Assembly: GCA_049423065.1 (NCBI GenBank)
Contig: JBMSQB010000057.1
Span: 1 to 29,367 of the forward strand
Origin: SYIM01 sp041182885
Lineage (GTDB): Bacteria > Pseudomonadota > Gammaproteobacteria > Burkholderiales > Burkholderiaceae_E
Direction: 5' to 3'
Length of the DNA: 29,367 bases
The notes under the pieces: model-generated
Database searches by the model: none
What the model saw: the letters and a program-made list of their open reading frames with translations, nothing else
Told to the model about the DNA's origin: nothing
Program-made: the position numbers and the translations under genes
In this document: positions 1 to 7,800 of the stretch, piece after piece
Position numbering within the stretch: position 1 is the first letter of the stretch
Layout of the letters: each line of letters begins with the position of its first letter

Positions 1-618
1 CTGGGCCCCAACGGCGCGGGCAAGTCAACACTTCTGCGCGCGCTGATGGGGCTCACGCCGGGCAGTGGCCAGGTCGAGTTTGAAGGAAACCCCTTGCCAC
101 GGAACGACCCTCGGGCGGTCACCCAGCGCGGTGTGGTGCTGGTACCCGAGGGCCGCGGCGTGTTCGGCCCCATGACCGTACGCGAGAATCTTGAACTCGG
201 CGCCTATCTTCTCAAGCGCCGCAGCGGCGAATTCTCTGCCCGGCTCGACCGTGTGTTCGCGCTGCTGCCGCGCCTTCGCGATCGCCAGGCCCAACTGGCC
301 GGGTCGCTCTCTGGCGGCGAGCAGCAGATGCTTGCCATCGGACGGGCGCTGATGGCGGGCCCCAGGCTGCTCCTGCTTGATGAACCCTCGCTCGGGCTGG
401 CACCGCGGCTGGCCGCCGAAATCATCGGCACGCTTGCCACGCTCAATCAGCAGGGACTGCCGGTACTGCTGGTGGAGCAGCGTGCGCCCATGGCGCTCAA
501 GATCGCGCGCCGCGCCTACCTGATGGCCGTTGGCCGCATCGTCGCCGAGGTCACCCCCGATGAGATCGCCTCGCCGCATGACCTCGCCCGCTACTACTTT
601 TCACATGAATCCGTCTGA
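1..618 (+). CDS. livF: Branched-chain amino-acid-type ABC transporter ATP-binding protein LivF (5' partial)
   Basis: This is the C-terminal 205 residues of a LivF-type ATPase, which powers uptake of branched-chain amino acids or related amides at the inner membrane. The reading frame is open from base 1 and begins inside the Walker A loop (GPNGAGKST), so roughly 30-40 N-terminal residues lie upstream of the window. The ABC signature LSGGEQQML is near visible residue 104 and Walker B with the D-loop (LLLLDEPSLGLAP) follows about 20 residues later. The switch position reads VLLVEQR. LivF proteins usually carry Gln rather than His there, which separates this gene from the LivG further down. The stop at 616-618 lies inside the next gene, so translation is probably coupled to livM. 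The family is certain; the exact substrate is not. Confidence 0.93.
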   Translation: MGPNGAGKSTLLRALMGLTPGSGQVEFEGNPLPRNDPRAVTQRGVVLVPEGRGVFGPMTVRENLELGAYLLKRRSGEFSARLDRVFALLPRLRDRQAQLAGSLSGGEQQMLAIGRALMAGPRLLLLDEPSLGLAPRLAAEIIGTLATLNQQGLPVLLVEQRAPMALKIARRAYLMAVGRIVAEVTPDEIASPHDLARYYFSHESV

Positions 619-1570
619 TCGCATCGGCACCGCTCTCAAGCTGTCGGGCTGGCTGGCCGGCGCGGCGCTGGTGATCTATGCGTTCATCGATGGCGGCTAT
701 CTGGTCACGGTCCTCGGCTTTGCTGCCATCTATGCCATTTTCGTCTCCGGGCTCAATTTCTTCATGGGCTACACCGGCCAGGTGTCGTTCGGGCAGAACG
801 CCTTTGCGGCGATCGGGGGCTACACCTCGGCCGTACTCACCACCGCCTTCGGATGGGGTGTATTTCCTGCGATGGCGCTGGGGGTTGCCGCAGCCGCGCT
901 GCTTGCGCTGCTGGTGGGCTTTCCCACGTTGAGGCTGCGCGGTCACTACCTTGCCATGGCCACGCTCGCGCTCGGCATGATCGTGCAGGAAATCGCGGTG
1001 CAGTGGGACAGCGTCACCATGGGCTATACCGGCATTGCGGCCATTCCGGCGCTCGGCGCCTTCGGTCATGAACTGCCGAGCGATCGCTGGCAACTGGCTG
1101 CGCTCCTTGTTGCGCTTGCGCTTTGCCTGTGGGTGGCCTCGCGGCTCAAGCACTCCCGGCTCGGGCAGGCACTGGCCGCCATCGCCGGCTCTGAAGACGC
1201 TGCGCGGGCGCTTGGCATCGACGTCGCCCGCCACAAACTGATCGCGTTCGTGATCGCGGCAATCTATGCCGCTTTCGCGGGCTCGCTCTTCGCGCACTTT
1301 GTCGGTTTTGTAAGCCCCGAGGTATTCGGGCTGCACATGGTCGTGCTTGGCTTCACCATGCTTTATGTGGGCGGTATCGGTACCGTGGCGGGCCCAATGG
1401 TGGGCGCACTCATCATCAGCCTTCTTCCTGAAACCTTTCGCGGCTTCAAGGAGTTCCAGGATCTCGCCTACGGTGCGGCGCTCATCCTGATCCTGATCTA
1501 CGCGCCTCGGGGGCTTGCCTCGCTGATTCGCCGCTGGCGACTCCGCCAGCCGGACCGGGAGACCCCATGA
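605..1570 (+). CDS. livM: Branched-chain amino-acid-type ABC transporter permease LivM
   Basis: A 321-residue polytopic inner-membrane permease of the LivM family, one of the two channel-forming subunits of the Liv importer. Hydrophobic segments run almost throughout. The family hallmark FFMGYTGQVSFGQNAF is near residue 50, and the Gly-rich segment MLYVGGIGTVAGPMVGA near residue 255 matches the cytoplasmic loop that contacts the ATPases. The open frame extends upstream to 530, but that part has a non-membrane, livF-overlapping composition. I therefore chose the ATG at 605, which overlaps the livF stop by 14 bases. No good Shine-Dalgarno sequence precedes it, so coupling to livF translation is likely. 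It ends with a four-base ATGA overlap into livG. Confidence 0.92.
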   Translation: MNPSDRIGTALKLSGWLAGAALVIYAFIDGGYLVTVLGFAAIYAIFVSGLNFFMGYTGQVSFGQNAFAAIGGYTSAVLTTAFGWGVFPAMALGVAAAALLALLVGFPTLRLRGHYLAMATLALGMIVQEIAVQWDSVTMGYTGIAAIPALGAFGHELPSDRWQLAALLVALALCLWVASRLKHSRLGQALAAIAGSEDAARALGIDVARHKLIAFVIAAIYAAFAGSLFAHFVGFVSPEVFGLHMVVLGFTMLYVGGIGTVAGPMVGALIISLLPETFRGFKEFQDLAYGAALILILIYAPRGLASLIRRWRLRQPDRETP

Positions 1571-2364
1571 CGACGCTCCTCGAGGTCCGCGATCTCACCC
1601 AGCGCTTTGGTGGCCTCACCGCGGTCGACCAGGTGAGCTTTGCGATTGAAGCAGGCCGCGTGAGCGCAGTGATCGGTCCCAACGGAGCGGGCAAAACCAC
1701 GCTCTTCAACCTCATCTCTGGCTTTCAGCGTCCGGTGGCTGGCAGCATTGCCTTCGAGGGCCGCGACATCACCGGGCTTGCCCCGCACCGGATCGCCGCT
1801 GAAGGGCTGGTCCGCACCTTTCAGCTCGTGCAGCTTTTTTCCGAACTGACCGCCCGCCAGAACGTCGAGGCGGGTTGCCATCTGCGCGGACGGGGCGGGG
1901 TGTGGGCCGCACTCAGCCGGCACCGACGCGCTCGTGAAGAGCTGCTCGAGTCGGCCCGGGTCGCGCAGGAACTGCTCGCTTTTGTCGGACTCGAGTCGCG
2001 CGCCGAAACCGAGGCGGGCGCGCTCACCTATGGTCAGCAGCGGCTCCTCGAGGTGGCGCGAGCACTGGCTGCAGGCCCTCGTCTCCTGCTGCTTGATGAA
2101 CCGGCGGCCGGGCTGAACGCCATCGAAACCGATGCGCTCGCCGACACCATCGGACGCATCATCGCGCGCGGCACCACCGTGCTGCTGATCGAACACGACA
2201 TGAATCTTGTGATGCGGGTGGCGAGCCATATCGTGGTGCTCGATTTCGGCAGGAAGATTGCCGAAGGTACGCCCGAGCAGGTTCAGCAGGATCCCGCTGT
2301 GCTGGAGGCCTATCTGGGCGGAGCCGACATGTCCTCCCCCATCGCTCAGGACACCAGGGCCTGA
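1567..2364 (+). CDS. livG: Branched-chain amino-acid-type ABC transporter ATP-binding protein LivG
   Basis: A complete 265-residue ABC ATPase, the partner of LivF. Walker A GPNGAGKTT is at about residues 38-46. The signature LTYGQQRLLEVA is a variant of the LSYGQQR form typical of LivG. Walker B LLLLDEPAAGLN follows, and the switch segment VLLIEHDM keeps the catalytic His. Length and the conserved FQ (Q-loop) at FQLVQLFSELT agree with LivG. The ATG overlaps the livM stop (ATGA), and livH starts three bases after its stop, so livF-M-G-H is one transcription and translation unit. It acts on the cytoplasmic face of the inner membrane. Substrate preference cannot be told from the ATPase. Confidence 0.94.
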   Translation: MTTLLEVRDLTQRFGGLTAVDQVSFAIEAGRVSAVIGPNGAGKTTLFNLISGFQRPVAGSIAFEGRDITGLAPHRIAAEGLVRTFQLVQLFSELTARQNVEAGCHLRGRGGVWAALSRHRRAREELLESARVAQELLAFVGLESRAETEAGALTYGQQRLLEVARALAAGPRLLLLDEPAAGLNAIETDALADTIGRIIARGTTVLLIEHDMNLVMRVASHIVVLDFGRKIAEGTPEQVQQDPAVLEAYLGGADMSSPIAQDTRA

Positions 2365-2367
2365 ACC

Positions 2368-3243
2368 ATGGACATCACACTTGTCATCCAGACGGTCATT
2401 TCAGGAATCGGTACCGGCATCATTTACGGGCTGATCGGAATTGGCTTCTGCGTGATCTACAACGCCTCGGGCATTGTCAATTTCGCACAAGGCATGTTCG
2501 TGATGCTGGGCGGCATGGTCACCCATGCACTGCTCACCCACGCAGGTCTGCCGCTTGCGCTCGCCATTCCGCTCACCATTGTGCTCGCCGCTGCGCTCGG
2601 CATTGCCGTAGACCGGCTGGTGGTGCAGCCGCTCTGGCGACGCAACGCCACCATGTTTGTGATGATTCTTGCCACCCTCGCCGCGCAGATCGTGGTGGAA
2701 CGTCTCACGCTGCTGATCGCAGGCGACCAGCCCCGCACCTTTTCCGGGTTCACCACGGCTGCGCCATGGAAGATTTCGGGCATTGCAATCAGCCCGCAGC
2801 TGGTCTGGATTGCCGGCGCATCGCTCGTCCTGGTGGCCGGACTCGCCCTGTTCTTTGCGCGCACCCGCACCGGGCGCGCGATGCGGGCGTGCGCCATCAA
2901 CCGCGAGGCGGCCGCGTTGCAGGGCATTCCTGTTTCGCGCATGCTCGCCCTGTCGTTTGCGTTGTCGGCAGCGCTGGGTGCAATGGCCGGCATTCTCATC
3001 ACGCCCACCCAGTACACCGCATTCAACGTGGGCGTGCCGTTTGCCATCTCAGGCTTCATCGCCGCCATTCTGGGCGGGTTTGGCAACGCAGCAGGCGCCT
3101 TCGCTGGCGGCATCATGCTGGGGGTTGCGCAGGCACTCGCCATTGTGCTGTTCGGCGCCGGCTTCAAGAACGTCGCAGCACTTTCGATTCTGCTGATTTT
3201 CCTGCTCGCAAGGCCGCAGGGGCTGTTCGGCAAAGCCCATTGA
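2368..3243 (+). CDS. livH: Branched-chain amino-acid-type ABC transporter permease LivH
   Basis: A 291-residue inner-membrane permease with about eight hydrophobic segments, the second channel subunit of the Liv importer. The N-terminal GLIGIGFCVIYNASGIVNFA stretch is the LivH hallmark (residues about 21-40), followed by QGMF. The segment AAILGGFGNAAGAFAGGI near residue 232 is the ATPase-contact loop. The ATG lies three bases after the livG stop. The order F-M-G-H differs from the textbook K-H-M-G-F order of enterobacteria, but Liv-type operons in proteobacteria are often rearranged. A periplasmic binding protein (LivK/LivJ type) is not in the window and may lie upstream of base 1. Confidence 0.93.
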   Translation: MDITLVIQTVISGIGTGIIYGLIGIGFCVIYNASGIVNFAQGMFVMLGGMVTHALLTHAGLPLALAIPLTIVLAAALGIAVDRLVVQPLWRRNATMFVMILATLAAQIVVERLTLLIAGDQPRTFSGFTTAAPWKISGIAISPQLVWIAGASLVLVAGLALFFARTRTGRAMRACAINREAAALQGIPVSRMLALSFALSAALGAMAGILITPTQYTAFNVGVPFAISGFIAAILGGFGNAAGAFAGGIMLGVAQALAIVLFGAGFKNVAALSILLIFLLARPQGLFGKAH

Positions 3244-3265
3244 GCAATGCGTATTGATCCACTCT

Positions 3266-3270
3266 GGAGA
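3266..3270 (+). promoter_or_regulatory. Shine-Dalgarno site that sets the cupin start
   Basis: GGAGA lies seven bases before the ATG at 3278. An in-frame TTG at 3254 would add eight residues, but it lies upstream of this site and has no ribosome-binding sequence of its own, so 3278 is preferred. Confidence 0.6.
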
Positions 3271-3277
3271 CAAGTCC

Positions 3278-3610
3278 ATGAATCTGCACCAGGTTGACTG
3301 GAATGCCATCGACTGGAAACCGGTTCGCGAAGGCGTTGATCGAAAGTCCTTCTCGGGTACCGGCTGCACGCTGGCGCTGCACCGGCTGATGCCCGGCCAC
3401 GAGCCCAAGCCCCACCAGCATCCGCACGAGCAGGTGGTCTACATCCTGGCAGGGCGGATCCGTTTTCATGTCGGGGACGCAGTGACCGAGCTGGGTGCGG
3501 GCGGGCTCCTGCGGGTCCCACCCAACACGATGCACTGGGGCGAAGTGCTGGGCGACGAGCCGGTGCTGAATCTCGACGTGTTCACGCCGCACCGCCCCGA
3601 GTACGACTGA
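3278..3610 (+). CDS. Small single-domain cupin protein
   Basis: A 110-residue protein that is essentially one cupin (double-stranded beta-helix) domain. Cupin motif 1 reads from G40 through G59, with H46, H48 and E51 (or the neighbouring H50) as metal ligands. Motif 2 contains PPNTMHWG with H86 as the last ligand. There is no signal peptide, so it should be cytosolic. It starts 34 bases after the livH stop in the same direction and is probably the last gene of the liv operon. Stand-alone cupins of this size include isomerases, dioxygenase-like enzymes and ligand-binding proteins. The reaction cannot be named. Its position suggests that it acts on, or senses, the compound imported by the Liv system; this is inference. 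Confidence 0.85.
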   Translation: MNLHQVDWNAIDWKPVREGVDRKSFSGTGCTLALHRLMPGHEPKPHQHPHEQVVYILAGRIRFHVGDAVTELGAGGLLRVPPNTMHWGEVLGDEPVLNLDVFTPHRPEYD

Positions 3611-3771
3611 GACACCGCCCGCGCGCCGCACACGCCCGCCGATCAGAATCTGGCGTCCAGCACCGCCGACCGTCGTCGCTGATCGTCTGACTCGCGGGGT
3701 CGGATCAAGCCTCGCAGGGGCACTCGCCCTGAAGCTTTGTCGCTCTACGACACGCTTCGAGGGAGAGGCCG

Positions 3772-4782
3772 ATGGACTCCAACATCAGACTGAAGGCAGC
3801 CGCGCACCGCCGCGCGATGTGGGTCACCGCGCTTGTCTTTGCCACTTCTATCGCCACCGGGCTTCTGGTAACCGATTGCGGTGGGCGGTCCAACAACAAT
3901 CACGCGAACGGCGCATCCACGGGCAGCGCGGGCCAGGCAGGCTCGAACGGCAATGAGCCGGTGCTCGCCGCCCAGACGGTCACGGCCGCCGCACTGACGC
4001 CGGTCCCCGCTCCGATTTACGGCGTGACCGTCGACGACATCAGCGAACTGCCGGCGATCATCGAGTCGTTGCAGCGCCTGGCACGCAAGCCCACCGCCCG
4101 TATTGTCTTCGACGAAACCGTAGGCCCCGCGTATTACCGCAAGGCGGCGATCGCCATGTCGCAGGTGAGCTATCTGATGGGCGAAATCCTCGACTCGGCT
4201 TATGTGCGGCGGATCAGCGTGACCGGGTATCTCAACCGCACCACGCGCTACCTCGACTCGATGGGCGACATCGTCCACATCTGGGAGGTGGGCAATGAAG
4301 TGAACGGCGAATGGCTGGGAACCACCTCGAGCGTGGTGGCAAAAATCAGCGGCGCCTACGACCTGGTGAAGGCGCGCGGCAAGGTCACCGCGCTCACGCT
4401 CTACTACAACGAGGAGTGCTGGTCGCGACGGTCGAACGAAATGTTCACCTGGGCGCAGGCCAATATTCCGGCCAGAATGAAGCAGGGCCTGGACTATGTG
4501 CTGATCAGCTACTACGAAGAGGACTGCAACGACCTCAGGCCCGACTGGCCGACGGTGTTTGCAAAGCTTGCCGCAATGTTTCCCAACTCGAAGATCGGCT
4601 TCGGCGAGGTGGGCACCAGTGATCCGGCCCGCAAGGCCGAGACGCTGCAGCGCTACTACACCATGAAGATCGATCAGCCCAACTACATCGGCGGTCATTT
4701 CTGGTGGTACTACCGCGAAGACATGGTGCCCTGGACGCTGCCGCTCTGGAGCGTGCTCAACACGGCCATCCAGACGCCCTAG
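3772..4782 (+). CDS. Exported glycosidase-like TIM-barrel protein, probable lipoprotein
   Basis: A 336-residue secreted protein. Residues 1-36 form a basic, then hydrophobic signal (core about 17-33) ending at C36, followed by a Gly/Asn/Ser-rich linker (37-62) of the type that tethers outer-membrane lipoproteins. The residue just before the cysteine is Asp (LLVTDC), unlike a canonical lipobox, which has Gly, Ala or Ser there. The rest resembles a clan GH-A glycosidase. WEVGNEVNGEW places an Asn-Glu pair with E176 as the likely acid/base. IGFGEVGTS places E279 as the likely nucleophile at a late strand, and the aromatic HFWWYY (309-314) is typical of a sugar-binding end strand. GGGAGAGG at 3761-3768 is a strong ribosome site for the ATG. 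I cannot assign a GH family. It stands alone between the cupin and a terminator. Confidence 0.72.
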   Translation: MDSNIRLKAAAHRRAMWVTALVFATSIATGLLVTDCGGRSNNNHANGASTGSAGQAGSNGNEPVLAAQTVTAAALTPVPAPIYGVTVDDISELPAIIESLQRLARKPTARIVFDETVGPAYYRKAAIAMSQVSYLMGEILDSAYVRRISVTGYLNRTTRYLDSMGDIVHIWEVGNEVNGEWLGTTSSVVAKISGAYDLVKARGKVTALTLYYNEECWSRRSNEMFTWAQANIPARMKQGLDYVLISYYEEDCNDLRPDWPTVFAKLAAMFPNSKIGFGEVGTSDPARKAETLQRYYTMKIDQPNYIGGHFWWYYREDMVPWTLPLWSVLNTAIQTP

Positions 4783-4803
4783 CCGCAAACACCGCAGGGA
4801 CTT

Positions 4804-4835
4804 GCAGCCCGCGGTTTGCCGCGGTGGCAGGCTGC
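4804..4835 (+). other. Bulged hairpin upstream of the intrinsic terminator
   Basis: GCAGCC (4804-4809) pairs with GGCTGC (4830-4835), and inside it CGCGG (4810-4814) pairs with CCGCG (4819-4823) around a TTTG loop, leaving a six-base bulge on one side. It has no T-run of its own. It sits just before a canonical terminator and may protect the 3' end of the glycosidase mRNA. Confidence 0.5.
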
Positions 4836-4842
4836 GCATAGC

Positions 4843-4868
4843 ATCCGGCCTTTACCGGCCGGATTTTT
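4843..4868 (+). terminator. Rho-independent terminator after the glycosidase gene
   Basis: A perfect 8-bp stem, ATCCGGCC (4843-4850) with GGCCGGAT (4857-4864), closes a TTTACC loop and is followed directly by TTTT (4865-4868). It lies 60 bases after the glycosidase stop and ends only three bases before the first possible start codon of the SNF2 gene. Confidence 0.82.
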
Positions 4869-4871
4869 ACT

Positions 4872-7800
4872 TTGCAAGACGCGCGTCCCCCGTCGCCCAT
4901 CATCCTCGACAGCCCTCCCCCACGCCCCTCCGATCGGAGCACCGCGCTGGGTGCCACGTTCGCGGCGCTCTGTCTGGGCGGGTGCGCCCGCAGCAAGTCC
5001 TGGCTGGTGGCGTTCATGCGGGAGCTTGGCTGGACCCACCCGCGCGGCGTCCCGTTCACGCTCGATGAAGTGGGGATTGCACTGAAGCGGCTCGCTGACG
5101 ATGGCCTGGTGGAGTCAGCGCCGGGTCTGGGCTTCAGCGCACCCGAGGAAGAACGCGAAGAGTGGTTGCTCGAGTTCTTCGACGCCGATCTGATGGCACG
5201 CGCCTGGAAGGCCTGGGTGCGGGCGCAGACGCCGATATCGGCCTCAAGCGCCTACACCCCGGTACCGATGCTTCGCGAGCCCGATGAACCGATCGCACTC
5301 GGCCGGCTTCTGGTGTATTCGTCGCTGGATCGCCACCAGTTCGACGCCCAGAGCGTTCATCTCCGGCTGACTGACGATCGACCGCTGGTGCTCGGCATGC
5401 TGGACCCGTTCCTGCCAGGCGCCTTCGCACGAATCGATCCCAAACGTCGTCAACGCCTGCTCGAGCGCTGGACGACGGTGTTCGACACCTCGCAGCCGAT
5501 CTGGCGCGGTCTGATCGACTGGCTCGATGCCCGCACTGCGCCCAGCGCAGGCGCCGCGGACGCTCCCGAGCTGAGCGCCGGACCGCGGCTTGCGGTCGCA
5601 CGGCGGCGCGCCAACGCGGGTGATACCCGGGGCGCGCTTGCCGCCATCGACTCGCTGGACGACCCGCGGGGCGGGGAAATCGTGGCGCTGGTGTCCGCCA
5701 TCGAAGGCCGCTGGGACGATGCCATTCTGGGGTTTAAGTCCACCCGCAAGCTGATCGCACGCGAGCGCGGCGCCCGACAGGGGCTCCTCAGTGCGGAATC
5801 ACTGCGCTGGTTTCTGATCGCCCTCCTCGCACGCGCTGAATCCACCGACTGGAGCACCGCCCGCAAACTCGCCATCACCGAATCGGGTTCCCGCAAGCCC
5901 GGTCTGGACGGCTGGGGCCTCTGGGCCCATGCCATCGGCTGCAGGCTGGGCGAGGAGCGGCCCTCGCTTCGCGCCTTCGCGGGCCCGGATGTGCGCGGCC
6001 ATCGCTCGCGTGAAGACCCCGACCGGCTGCTGCTTGCCGCCTGGCTGGGGCTGGAGCCCGAAGGCTGGTCGCTCGAGCACTGCCAGGTGGTGCTGGAAGA
6101 TCTCGCCCAAAGGCAACTGTTCTGCCGCGAAGACCTGCTGCGCGATGCACTCAAACGTCTCGGTCTGCCCACGCCAGCGCCCGCTCAGAACCGCAAGCGC
6201 CTCGCGCCGGCTTTTCTGGGCGCACCCAGGGAACCATGGCGCGATGCGCTCGAGGCCATCGCACGGATCACCCCTGCGCAGGCGTCGACACGCACCGCAG
6301 CGCGGTCAGGCACGCTTGCCTGGGTGATCGATACCGATGCGATCGGCCGGGTGATCGACATCGTGCCCCACGAGCGCCTGACAGGCGCGGGCTCGCGCTC
6401 AAGACTGCGCGAAATCACGCTCGCCCGGGTTGCGCGTGCCACCGATCTCGATTCACGCGATGCAGCGGTTGCCCGATGCATCGAGCACATGCGCCGGGGT
6501 CGCAGCAGCTACGGTATCGATGTGTCGGCTGCAGCGGTCGCGCTGATCGGCCATCCGGCAGTGATGTTCCCCGAAGCCCCGGATGAGCCGGTCGAATTGC
6601 GCGAGGCACTGCCCGAGCTGGAGGTCCGTCGCGTACGCGCTGACGATGGGTCGGATGCCTTCGAATTTCATCTGCTCGATCCGATCCGTGAACCGGATCT
6701 GCCGTTTCTCGGTGACCGCTGGACCGCTGCCAATCCGGAAACCGAGATCGCGCGGCGCAACAGCGTGCGGGTTTTACAGGGGCTGGAGGGTCATGCGCGA
6801 CTGTTGCGTATTTCGCCGGCGCACCGTCAGGTGGCCGAGCTGATTTCCCGGCGCTGGCGGGTCCCTGTGGATGCGCGCAGCGAACTCGACGCCGCGCTGC
6901 GCGCCCTGGCCGGCCACTTCCAGCTGCAAAGCGATGCCGAAGCCGGCAACGCGGTGGAGAGCGACAGCCGATTGCGCGCACAGTTTTCGCCGCGGGGCGA
7001 TGCGGTGCAATTGCGCCTGGTCGCCCAGCCATTTGGCGCTTTTGGTCCGACTCTCACGCCGGGGAGCGGCCGCGAACGGACCCTCACCGTACACGAGGGC
7101 CTGGAACTCTCCACCCGCCGCGACCTTGAGGCCGAGCGCACGCATTTGCAGCGGGTAATCGAGGCGCTCCCCTTTCTTGCCGACGACGATCCCGCCGATG
7201 CGTGCTGGCTGCTGACCGATCCCGAACAGACCTTGCAGGCGGTCGAGCGCCTGCCCACGCTCGACTGCATCGCGGGTCTTGACTGGCCGCGAGGAAAATC
7301 GCTTCGCGTCACCACGCTGAGCCCGCAGGCGGTCCGCGTCTCCGTGGCATCCTCCTCCGACTGGTTTGCGCTTCAGGGTGAGGTGCGGATCAACGAGGCC
7401 AGGGTGCTGTCGCTCCAGAATCTGCTGGGCATGATCCGGGATCACGGCGCACGTCGCTTCGTTCCGCTTGGCGAAGGCGAGTACCTGGCGCTGACCGAGC
7501 GGCTGCGGACCCAGCTCGCCGATCTGGCCGCAGTCTCCGAATCGAACACTGACCGGCTGGTGCTGCCCCGCGCCGCCGCCGCGTTTGCCGAGGCGGCGCT
7601 CGAGGGCTTTTCCGTCGATGCCGATCAACCCTGGCTGGCGGGCGCCCGGCGACTCGAGGAAGCAGCAGCGCTGGGGGTCAGGGTGTCCGATGCGCTGCAG
7701 GCGGAGCTGCGCGATTATCAGCGCGACGGCGTCACCTGGATGACCCGAATGGCGCACGCCGGACTGGGCGCCATCCTGGCCGACGACATGGGTCTGGGAA

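Noticed and set aside
2457..3521. A 354-codon minus-strand open frame opposite livH and the cupin
   Set aside because: It spans two recognisable plus-strand genes antisense and shows only Ala/Pro/Ser/Arg-rich sequence.
3745..4839. A 364-codon minus-strand open frame opposite the glycosidase gene
   Set aside because: The plus-strand protein has a signal, linker and paired catalytic glutamates. The antisense product has none, and it starts inside the terminator region.
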